From Armigeres subalbatus (lineage: Eukaryota; Arthropoda; Insecta; Diptera; Culicidae), in NCBI RefSeq assembly GCF_024139115.2, contig NW_026942891.1:354652-418651 (forward strand): a stretch of DNA of 64,000 bases, given 5' to 3'. The notes beneath the pieces are model-generated. The model worked only from the letters and a program-made list of their open reading frames with translations, ran no database searches and had not been told where the DNA came from. Of this stretch, positions 10,966-20,094 are shown in pieces (position 1 is the first letter of the stretch; each line of letters begins with the position of its first letter). The translations under genes were made by a program, and so were the position numbers.

Positions 10966-11398
10966 GGGGAAGAGGCCCCAAACGCCCCCGATGCAAAAAC
11001 GCCTTTGTGGTTTCATATTTACCGTCATTAATATGTCCGTAACAAAACTAGATCTAAAATTATGTAGGATAGGCGAAGAAAGTTTCAAAATAGTGCATGG
11101 GAAGGTCGGAAAAACCGAAAATTTCCATATTTTGAAGAAACATCTAACATTTTGGCGAGGCAAAACGCCCTAGTGGCAATAATCTACAAAGTACTTGCGT
11201 CTCCACGGACTATCCATACTAGAATGCTGATTCGTCGACGCGTGGTACTTTGTTCCCTAGGAGCCGCCAGCTGAAAGGCGTTTTGCCTCATGAGTTTTCC
11301 GGGAACAGAATATCACCACTTTTTTGAGATGTGAATATTATCAATATGATTGAGATTTTTATGACATCAACTAACTATCTTGTTTAACTGATGCATAA
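10966..11398 (+). repeat. 430-bp dispersed repeat, copy 1
   Basis: From GGGGAAGAGGCCCC to TAACTGATGCATAAT, this matches 29500-29921 almost base for base apart from scattered small deletions in the second copy. It contains an inverted pair of 13 nt, GAGGCAAAACGCC at 11158-11170 and GGCGTTTTGCCTC at 11278-11290. A third, imperfect version of that motif sits at the left edge near 10972. It could be a non-autonomous DNA element with degenerate terminal repeats. The 60-codon frames inside are not conserved in the second copy. Confidence 0.8.
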
Positions 11399-11596
11399 TG
11401 TAAAAAATGGGCTGCGAAAATGGTGAGTTGACATCCGGGAAGGGGCGCCTAACATAGCTCTGGTCATAATTCACAAGTACCAATACTCACGCTTCCACGG
11501 GTCTGACCGCCAGCTAAGGGTTGCGTACTTAGCTGGTAGTGTAGCCTGGGCACTGTTGTCCTTCTGACATCAGCTACAGTGAGATGGTGTCACCTG
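11399..11596. other. Flank of LINE A2, possibly its outer 5' leader
   Basis: Contains GGTAGTGTAGCCTGGGCACTG and related GC-richer sequence from about 11520, which may be the outer part of the A2 leader. I could not define a 5' end or a target duplication. Confidence 0.35.
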
Positions 11597-11900
11597 GGGG
11601 CTTGCCTAGGATGTGGTGGGGTTTGACAGTGGGCTCTGTTGAACTTCTACATAAAGCTGCATGTGTCCTCAAGCAGGCCCTATCAAAGCGACCGTGTGCC
11701 GCTCAAATCGCACTAGCCTAGTCCTGGTGTTAGGTAGGACTTTAAATAAATTTGACCTGCTGAACGAGCGTCTGTTCACCAAGGAAATGCGGCTCCAACA
11801 GCGTCTGTTCTGGCATCTAGCGGCTGAGTATGAAATGCTATTCCCCGGATTCCGGAAGCTATACCTAAGATGGCAGCCCCATCCCGGTGGATAGGGAACC

Positions 11901-13234
11901 TTGGGCCGACAACCACAACATCAATTTGTTCGAGAATCCGATAATGAAAGAATACGGACTGATTTTAGGGCGACGACTCTTCTTAGCGCGAAACAACGGA
12001 CACGAATAGGAACATGGAACGTTTTAACCCTAGCCCAGCAGGGTAAATTGGCACAACTTGCCAATGAGGCACGCCGCATGAAGCTTGAGATCCTGGGACT
12101 GAGTGAAGTCCGTTGGTCAAACTTTGGAGAATACAGAACACCGTCGGGAAAAGTCTGCTATACTCTGGTTTACGAGGTGAACACGCTCCCGGCATCGCGG
12201 AGTTGGCTTTCTACTAAGCGCTCAGGCACATTCTGCGCTTATGAAGTGGGAACCTATAAGTGAAAGGATAATCGTTGCCAGATTTAGAACACGGGTCCGA
12301 AACCTTACTATAATCCAATGTTATGCGCCAACCGATGCTGCCGATCTGCAAGACAAAGAGAACTTCTACAGTCAACTCAATGCCGTCGTAGATAGAATTC
12401 CGAAGGGTGATATCAAGATCTGTTTGGGCGACTTCAATGCGAAGATCGGATCCGACAACTCGAACCATGAGCGCATTATGGGACGCCATGGTCTCGGAGA
12501 AATGAGCGAAAACGGAGAGCTGTTCGCAGAATTTTGTGGTAATAACGACATGGTGATCGGGGATCGCTTTTCCCTCATCGACCGGTTCACAAGCCAAGGT
12601 CACGTGGGTCTCCCGTGACGGCTTTACAGAAAATCAAATCGACCACATCTGCATCAGCCGAAAATGGAAACGGAGCCTTCTTGATGTACGGAATAAACGT
12701 AGTGCCGATATCGCGTCTGATCATCACCTCCTCATCGGCGAAATACGCCTGCGCATTGCGCGGATTCGTCGGCAGGAGGAAAGAGTTGGACGACGATTCA
12801 ACACACGCCGACTGGAAGATGCCACGGTGAAACGGTCCTTCGTTGAAGAACTGGAGACGCGTGCCGCAGATATTCCGGAAGGTGGCAGCGTGGAAGACCA
12901 ATGGACCGCCATCAAGAATGCCTTCATCGCCACCAGCGAGAACAATCTGGGCGAACTACGCACCCAGAGAAAACAATGGATCACCGATGAGACCTGGAGG
13001 AAGATAGAGGAGCGAAGAGAAGCCAAAGCCGCGATAGAGCGATCGAAAACCAGAGGAGCCAAAGTCTTAGCCCGTCAACGATACACGGCTCTTGAGAAGG
13101 AAGTAAAACGCTCATGTCGACGGGACAAGCGAGCGTGGGCAGACTCTCTGGCCGACGAAGGAGAGAGAGCCGCCGCAACCGGGGACATTCGCCTGCCTCT
13201 ACGATATCTCACGACGCTTAAGGGGCGAAGATGA
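11901..13234 (+). pseudogene. Family A endonuclease domain, frameshifted
   Basis: Codes in pieces for an exonuclease-endonuclease-phosphatase fold endonuclease that would nick target DNA for target-primed reverse transcription. Visible motifs in order: RIGTWNVLTLAQQGKL (about 12000), LGLSEVRW (about 12095), IIQCYAPTDAADLQDKENF (about 12313-12369), LGDFNAKIGSDN (about 12425), ENQIDHIC (about 12632) and SDHHLL (about 12718). All key catalytic-type residues (N in TWN, E in SEVRW, D and N in GDFNAK, D and H in SDHH) are present. At least two frameshifts separate the blocks: one between 12170 and 12240 and one between 12600 and 12630. A charged linker (RTQRKQWITDETWRKIEERR) follows to 13234. No ATG-initiated complete frame survives. 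Confidence 0.85.
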
Positions 13235-14860
13235 ATGCAACGATGCCTGTGAAAGACGCGAATGATCAGTTATTGATCGACCCAACTGACCAGCTGATAC
13301 GCTGGATCGAGCCCTTCGAACAACTTTTTCAAGTCCCAACCAGGCCATCACCACCTCGGCATGATCTGCCTAGGATCCGACGTATAACACGTGTCAATAC
13401 CGAAGCTCCATCACTGCTAGAGATTCAAACAGCCATCCAAAGCATGAAATCGAATAAAGCCCCAGGGGTCGACCGCATATCAGCCGAGATGCTCAAAGCT
13501 GACCCATGACATCCGCTCAACTACTGCATCGTTTATTTCGTAATATCTGGGACACCGCAACATTCCCGGTCGACTGGATGCAAGGTATCTTAGTGAAGGT
13601 GCTGAAAAGTGTGAATTGATTGTATGCGATAACTTGCGACCCATTATGTTGCTGTGTACCGTTCTCAAGTTCTGTGCAAAATTATCCTAGCCTGGATTCA
13701 GGAGAAGCTCGATGCGACTCTCCGGCGGGAGCAGACCGGATTCCGTGCCGGAAGATCCTGTGTGGACCATATTGTCACGCCCGCATCATTTTGGAGCAGG
13801 TCAACGAATTCCAAGAGTCCCTTTACTTGGCATTCATTGACTACGAAAAGCTTTCGACCGGCTCAATCACGAGAATATGTGGGGCGCCCTGAGACGCAAG
13901 GGGTTCCTGAGATAATCATCGGCCTCATCGAAGCACAGTACGAGGCCTTCTCATGTAGAGTGCTGCACAATGAAGTCCTGTCCGACCCTATCCGGGTCGT
14001 AGCTGGTGTGAGGCAAGGATGTATTCTTTAACTGTTACTGTTCCTCATCGTAATCGATGAGATTCTGGTAGATGCGATTGACCGTGAACCAAACCGCGGG
14101 CTGTTATGGCAGCCTATAACCATGGAGCACCTAAACGACTTCGAATTGGCGGATGACGTTGCACTACTCGCGCAACGGCGCTCTGATATGCAGAGTAAGC
14201 TCAACGACCTTGCTGATCGCTCCTCCTCGGCAGGTTTAGTCATCAACGTCAACAAAACCAAATCGTTGGATGTAAACACGGTGACTCCTTCCAGTTTCAC
14301 AGTAGCCGGGCAACCAGTGGAGAATGTTGAAAGCTTCCAATATCTTGGTAGCCAAATGGCGTCAGACGGCGGTACCAAGATCGACATAGGCGCACGGATC
14401 AAGAAAGCAAGGGCTGCCTTTGCGAGTTTAAGAAATATCTGGAAAACAGGCAGATAAGCAAACGCACCAAAATCCGAATTTTCAACTCTAACGTGAAATC
14501 TGTGCTGATATACGCAGGTGAAACATGAGGTGTATCAGTGGAGAGCACCGGTTGCAGGTGTTCATTCACAGATGACTGCGGTATATAATTCGGGCCAGGA
14601 GGCCTCACAACTGGTTCTCAAACAACGAGCTCCATCGTCGTTGTCACCAGAGGCCGATAACAACAGAAATTCGGGATCGGAAGTGGGGCTGGGTCGGCCA
14701 CACTCTACGTAGGGGCGGAAACGAAATCTGTAAGCAAGCATTAGACTGGAACCCAGCGGGACATCGCAGCAGAGGCAGACCCAGAGGCTCATGGCGGAGA
14801 AGCCTCAATAAAGAAATAAAAGAAGTCGACTGAAATCTAACCTGGCAACAGGTTAAAGCG
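13231..14860 (+). pseudogene. Family A reverse transcriptase and C-terminus, broken
   Basis: LINE reverse transcriptase in several frames. NNKAPG-type motif SNKAPGVDRISAEML lies at about 13450-13495, followed by a stop at 13507. QTGFRAGRSCVDH lies at about 13733-13771. VVAGVRQGCIL ends in TAA at 14029-14031. The catalytic block ELADDVALLAQRRSDM is at 14137-14184, then GLVINVNKTK and FQYLGSQMASDG. The C-terminal basic region (GRPRGSWRRSLNKEIKE) follows in another frame up to about 14830. Several stops and shifts make it inactive. The LADD in place of YADD or FADD is shared with copies A1 and A4, so it is a family trait and not a lesion. Confidence 0.85.
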
Positions 14861-14945
14861 ATAGCCGGGCATCGCTCAGGATGGAGATCTTTCGTTGGCC
14901 CTTTGCATCACCGGAGGTGTACAGGATCCATAAGTAAGTAAGTAA

Positions 14946-15233
14946 ATAATGTAAAAATACCCATGAATAGCGTTACAAATAAGACGATAGAGCAGTGTTT
15001 GCTTAGCCAGGGCATACCCCCCCTTCCCTTTACTTAGTCGACCCGGCAGACGTTGTCCTGCATAGTAGGTGAAAATGCGCGTTTTGTACTGCCAATGCAA
15101 AGTTTCCATACGATTCTTAATTTTAATATTTCACGATTCATTCAACCTTACTCGTGATTTTCCCATAAGAAAATATACACGGGAGCCAAAAAGTGCCTAA
15201 ATGAGTCATGATTTCAAGAAAAATGTGTGTTTT
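14946..15233. other. Spacer with GAGTCATGATTTCA motif
   Basis: No gene seen. GAGTCATGATTTCA at about 15202-15215 recurs in inverted form at about 16573-16586, just outside the element at 15234-16504. The CATGA-rich sequence on both sides may therefore belong to one older unit split by that element. Confidence 0.4.
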
Positions 15234-15350
15234 ACCCTTCTTACACCCTAAGAAGGGTATAAAGATCGCTTGAAAAACCGACTTTTTATCCGAGGCTCGG
15301 AGACCCAAGTCGTATATACCAATCAACTCAGCTCGACGAACTGAGCACAT

Positions 15351-15393
15351 GTATGTATGTGTGTGTGTGCGTGTGTGCGTGTGTGTGTGTGCG
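15351..15393 (+). repeat. TG microsatellite
   Basis: Imperfect TATGTATG then (TG)n with GCG interruptions, just ahead of the tandem monomers. Confidence 0.9.
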
Positions 15394-15401
15394 TTACAAA
15401 A

Positions 15402-16320
15402 ATGTCACATCAAGATCTCAGCCGTCCGTGGACCGATTTGCACGATTTTAACACTAAACGAAAGCTATGACTTCGTCATTGTACAAGTTTAATTTTTTTG
15501 CAATCGGACATTTGGTTCCAGAGATATGTGAGAAATACGAACATGAAGTGCATTTTCAGAAAACTAACAAAATTAGGGGCCCTCCTTAGCCGTGCGGTAA
15601 GACGCGCGGCTACAAAGCAAGATCATGCTGAGGGTGGCAGGGTTCGATTCCCGGTGCCGGTCTAGGCAATTCTTGGATTGGAAATTATCTCGACTTCCCT
15701 GGGCATAAAAGTATCATCGTGTTAGCCTCATGATATACGAATGCAAAAATGGTAACCTGGCTTAGAAACCTCGCAGTTAATAACTGTGGAAGTGCTTAAT
15801 GAACACTAAGCTGCGAGGCGGCTCTGTCCCAGTGTGGGGATGTAATGCCAATAAGAAGAAGAAGAACAAAATAATGTCACATGAATATCTCAGCCGTCTG
15901 TAAACCAATTTGCATGATTTTATCTTTAAACGAAAGCTATGACTTTGCCATTGAACCCATTGTATTTTGTTCTTGCAATTAGACATTGGGTTCCGGAGAT
16001 ATCTCTGAAATACGAACATAAAGCATTAGACGTATCAACTTCACACATTGGTAAAATATGTCCCATCAAGATCTTAGTCGTCCTTGGACCGATTTGTGCG
16101 ATTTTATCTTTAAACGAAAGCTATGTTTTTGTCATTGGACCCATTCATTTTTTTTTCTGCAATTGGAAATTCGGTTTCAGAGATATCGGTGAAATACGAA
16201 TATGAGACATATTTTCAGACTACTAATGAAGAATTGTCTCACCAATATCTCAGCCGTCTATGACCTGATTTGAACTCTTTTGGACTTAAACAGAAGCTGT
16301 AATATTGCCATTTAAGGCGG
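15402..16320 (+). repeat. About 180-bp tandem monomers, four copies
   Basis: Units begin at about 15402, 15875, 16060 and 16236, each with a GTC(A/C)CATCAAGATCT-like start, CAGCCGTC, a GATTT(T)-rich block, AAACGAAAGCTATG and GAGATAT...GAAATACGAACAT. After subtracting the SINE and its duplication the periods are about 174, 185 and 176 bp. The units are 75-85% alike by eye. No coding. Confidence 0.8.
15574..15864 (+). mobile_element. Feilai-like tRNA-derived SINE, with target duplication
   Basis: A tRNA-like head carries box A (TTAGCCGTGCGGTAAGACG) and box B (GGGTTCGATTCCC). A conserved body follows (CTCATGATATACGAATGC, AAACCTCGCAGTTAATAAC, AAGCTGCGAGGCGGC) and a tail of (AAG)n. It is flanked by the 8-bp direct repeat AACAAAAT at 15566-15573 and 15865-15872. 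SINEs are copied by pol III and mobilised by LINE enzymes. The name is by recognition of the mosquito family Feilai. Confidence 0.85.
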
Positions 16321-16559
16321 CAAATCAAATTCGCAGTCTTTTTGTATTTTTTAAAATTGTTAAATTTCCAGAAATATCCCATTTTTATTTTGAAATCGAT
16401 AAAAGCATGATGATATCAGATATTTTATACTCAATTGAAGGTCATATGCATAGAAATTGTAATATGCACAGGCACACACAACCATTCAAAAGTGTAAGAA
16501 GGGTTGCGTTCACTGTAGGTGGATTAAGTCGGGTTTTATGTTATGAAAATACTCCATGA

Positions 16560-16880
16560 AAAAAGGTCATGAAATCATGACTCACTTTGCTGTAACGCAA
16601 GCTTGGCGTTACGTTTTCGATATTTTATGACGAAATGTGGCAAACTGAGTCATGATATCATGAAGTGTGGACTCCGGGACCATGACCTGAAGTCATGAAA
16701 ACAGAATCATAATTCATGAATCTGGAATCTGTCATTTATGGTTCCGATAAATTTGACGAAAAGTGGAAATTTGGGTCATGATATCATGTCGCATACACAC
16801 TGAAACCATGAACTAAGGTCATGATCGCAGATACATAATTCATGTATACGGCATTCGTCATTTATGATTCCAGTGTGTCA
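16560..16880. repeat. CATGA-rich region with 125-bp diverged duplication
   Basis: Units start at about 16629 and 16754, both GACGAAA(A/T)GTGG then GTCATGATATCATG, then two more CATGA blocks, AATTCATG and GTCATTTATG. Palindromic TCATGATATCATGA-type cores recur. No gene; it looks like part of an old inverted-repeat element. Confidence 0.6.
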
Positions 16881-17166
16881 GCTCAAATCTCAGAATAAAA
16901 ATTATTAGTTGAAATGGCAGAGAAGTACGGATTTTTTTCAAGCATTCTGATGGCAAACACGTCCACTAGTTCTGGCTCATTAGGCGTTGGATACGATAAC
17001 ATACGTATTTGCCGAAGGAATGAAGAAAATCCATCCAGCCGTTTTTGAGTTATGCGGATACGAAAACAGACCATTTAATTTTTCTTATAAGAGATTTGTT
17101 AACCTCTCGGAAGTGTAAGAAGGATTCTGTCTCATCGTATATGAATTTATTCCGTTTTTTTTCTAA

Positions 17167-17334
17167 AGGTAGCCTCACACCTCGGGAATTTGATCCTCGG
17201 ATTTTTTCCCCATGCATTTTTTGCATATGTGATGTTTTCGGGATTTGGACACGGAAAATCAAAATCCCGGCGCACTTTAAAATACACGGGGACCAAATTC
17301 CGGCGGAAAATTTTCCCGGGGTGTAAGGCAGCCT
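17167..17334. mobile_element. 168-bp MITE with TAA target duplication
   Basis: Terminal inverted repeats of about 25 bp: AGGTAGCCTCACACCTCGGG on the left, and on the right the complement of AGGCTGCCTTACACCCCGGG. The flanking trinucleotide TAA is at 17164-17166 and 17335-17337. A 3-bp TWA duplication is the habit of PIF/Harbinger elements, so a Harbinger-type MITE is likely. Confidence 0.75.
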
Positions 17335-17584
17335 TAATACTTTGTTGGTTTTGTTAGAAGATGCAAAGAAATAGAATAGAAATGATTTGCAGAAGACAGC
17401 CTGAAACAGGATGAGCCATGCTACATAGTTTGGATAAGCGTGTTACTTTCGAAGCATGTTGACGACATGGATAGGTTTCTTCTCCTAGCGGAGGGCGCGA
17501 CGGTCGGGAAAGTGTAGTTACAGCTTTCTGCATGCATGGATAGAAAGTATCAACTTGTCATTCGTCACATTGTTTTCTGTTTGG

Positions 17585-18761
17585 CCAAACTTTGGAGAAC
17601 ACAGAACGCCGTCGGGACAAGTTCTGCTATACTCTGGTTTACGAGGTGAACACGCTCCCCGGCATCGCGGAGTTGGCTTCCTACTAAGCGCTCAGGCACA
17701 TTCTGCGCTTATGAAGTGGGAACCTATGGGCGAAAGGATAATCGCTGCCAGATTTAGAACACGGGTCCGAAACCTTACTATAATCCAATGTTATGCGCCA
17801 ACCTGATGCTGCTGGATCTGCAAGACAAAGAGAACTTCTACAGTCAATTCAATGCCGTCGTAGATAGAATTACGAAGGGTGATATCAAGATCTTTTTGGG
17901 CGACTTAAATGCGAAGATCGGATCTGACAACGTGAACCATGAGCGCATTATGAAACGCCTTGTTCTCGGAGAAATGAGCGAAACGGAGAGCTATTCGCAG
18001 AATTCTGTGGTAATAATGGCATGGTGATCGGGGGATCGCTTTTCTCTCATCGACCGGTTCACAAGGTCACGTGGTCTCCCGTGACGGCTTTACAGAAAAT
18101 CAAATCGACCACATCTGCATCAGCCGAAAATGGAAACGGAGCCTTCTTCATGCACGAAACAAACGTAGGGCCGATATCGCGTCTGATCATCAACTCCTAA
18201 TCGCCGAAATACGCCTGCGCATTGCGTGGATTCGTCGGCATGAGGAGAGAGTTGACGACGCTTCAACACACGCCGACCGGGAGACGCCACGCGGGAACGC
18301 GCCCTCGTTGCAGAACTGGAGACGCGGGGTGCAGATATTCCGGGAGGTGGCAGCGTGGAAGACCAATGGACCGCCATCAAGAATGCCTTCATCGCCACCA
18401 GCGAGAACAATCTGGGCGAACTGCGCACCCAGAGAAAACAATGGAGCACCGATGAGACCTGGAGGAAGATAGAGGAGCGAAGAGAAGCCAAAGCCGCGAT
18501 AGAGCGATCGAAAACCAGAGGAGCCAAAGGCTTAGCCCGTCAACGATACACGGCTCTTGAGAAGGAAGGAGAACGCTCATGTGGACGGACAAGCGAGCGT
18601 GGGCAGACTCTCTGGCTGACGAAGGAGAGAGAGCCGCCGCAACCGGGGACATTCGCCTCTACGATATTCCCTCACGACGCTTGCTGGGCGAAGATGGATG
18701 CAACGATGCCTCGTGAAAGACGCGAATGATCAGTTATTGACCGACTCCAACTGACCAGCTG
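17585..18761 (+). mobile_element. Family A LINE, endonuclease part only (copy A3)
   Basis: Aligns to 12115-13296 of copy A2, from AACTTTGGAGAACACAGAAC to GACCAGCTGA. The endonuclease reads in pieces: LRGEHAPRHRGVGFLLSAQ (about 17635-17695), RTRVRNLTIIQCYAPT (to 17803), then GDLNAKIGSD, ENQIDHICISRKWKR and SDHQLL in shifted frames, then the linker RTQRKQWSTDETWRKIEERR. It stops abruptly before the reverse transcriptase. Dead copy. Confidence 0.85.
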
Positions 18762-19244
18762 AAATCAGTATGCTTCGTTTCAGTTACGTATTGCTAACAT
18801 GCTACACACCAGATGAAATTACTCTTTTTCTCTCTGTTTACTCCCATTCGCCATGCGTTTGTCTCTCAGCGAGCAGCATACTAAACACAGAGGAACTATC
18901 TCTTATTCTCTCTGTTTTACTTTTCGTTTGACCAGAACATACTCGATTGAACTAATACAGCACCATTCAAATCTTGTACTGCGACTAATGAAGTCGAACA
19001 GAAATACATAATGCCAGCAATTTTTGAAACGATCAAAAACTTTCGAATCGAGTGATTCGATTCGAGATACAACTATCACCTCCACTTGCTATTACGAGAA
19101 TTCCTTGGGGACCTATTCCATTATGCCGATGAAATTGTTAACAAAAGATACCAGATCAATTATCGTTTTGAATTTAGATATATGTAACTCGATTCATTCA
19201 TTTATTTAGATTTATATCTAAACAAATAACCTGAATCAACAATT
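18762..19244. other. Unassigned sequence after LINE A3
   Basis: Opens with AAATCAGTATGCTTCG, found inverted just after the end of LINE A4 at 46977-46992. Otherwise AT-rich with no recognised motif. Confidence 0.4.
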
Positions 19245-19580
19245 TTGACGCCACAATTCACGGTCCGAGGCCATCTCCATCCTCGAATACGCCCCAGTCG
19301 CCAAGTCGTTTTGCACCTGGTCTGCCTATATCTTTGCAGGGGTTTGCTGTCGGCATTCTTCAACCATGTCCTGCCATCGTCCCTTCCGGCTTTAGGCTAC
19401 CTTCTGGATACTGGGTTCGCCGTGAAGCTGGGCGAGCTCGTCGTTCATTCTTCGCCGCCACACACGTCATCTTGAATCCGCCAAAGATGGTCCTTTAAGA
19501 CCCTCTCTCAGAATCTCCGAGTGCTTGCAAGTCCTCCTCGAGCATTGTCCATGATTCATGTCCTAGAGGTGACAAGTCTT
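19245..19580 (-). mobile_element. Diverged RTE-like LINE C-terminal fragment
   Basis: Read on minus, blocks align to the C-terminal region of family B. ESWTMLEEDLQALG corresponds to HETWTMLVEDQRALG of B at 61304-61347. After a shift come IFGGF and, in the next frame, a WRRRMNDELAQLHGEPS-like stretch. Stops and frameshifts abound. This is a third, more distant RTE family or an old B copy. Confidence 0.65.
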
Positions 19581-20094
19581 CATAAGCGTCTTGTCCTGAC
19601 ACATTTGGTGCGGTGGTGAACCTTTTTGACCACAGTTTCTTCTGGGGCCATAGTAGGTTGTGATCTATAATGGTGTAAATATAATGTGCACTCATAACAA
19701 TTAACACGTACGTGCTCAACCCCCATTTACGACAGAAACTCAAGAATTAACCACGTAGCTCAGCCAATTTCTCAACGGATTTCCAAAGAGCAATCTTCCT
19801 GGAAATCGATCACCAAAATTCTATTTTTTCGTGCAATGATCATGGTTTGGATATATTCCGGGGAGTACTAGGGTTACCCTCTCCCGGAAAAAATGGTCAC
19901 TTGCAGATCGGCTTCCAAAATCCATCTTGCGACATGTCAAACTTCATGATTTTGCAAAACAAGTACACTGGAGTAATTTCGGAATTTTACGATCATTGCA
20001 CCACCCTCCGGGAACTCAAGGGCGCTGATTTCCTTGAGGGAGTGGCCAGTTCGTTCAATCTGGAACCCATCATCAAGTTGCAAATTTGCCTTAG

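Larger units (their letters stand above)
11597..14945 (+). mobile_element. Family A RTE-like LINE, longest copy (A2)
   Basis: An almost full-length element. A 5' leader (11597-11745) is shared with family B. Next come an AP-type endonuclease, a linker, a reverse transcriptase, a C-terminal basic region and a 3' end at ATAAGTAAGTAAGTAAATAA (about 14928-14945). Short 3' tandem repeats instead of a plain poly-A are typical of RTE-like elements. Coding parts are described in the next two entries. I did not find a convincing target duplication. The exact clade (RTE versus a neighbouring lineage) is inferred from the endonuclease motif style only. Confidence 0.85.
15234..16504. mobile_element. Non-autonomous inverted-repeat element with tandem core
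   Basis: Bounded by perfect 13-bp inverted termini ACCCTTCTTACAC (15234-15246) and GTGTAAGAAGGGT (16492-16504). Inside are a leader, a GT microsatellite and about four tandem monomers of 174-185 bp. There is no transposase frame. A Feilai-like SINE (15574-15864) sits inside. I could not identify a target duplication, so the superfamily is unknown. Length without the SINE is about 970 bp. Confidence 0.65.
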
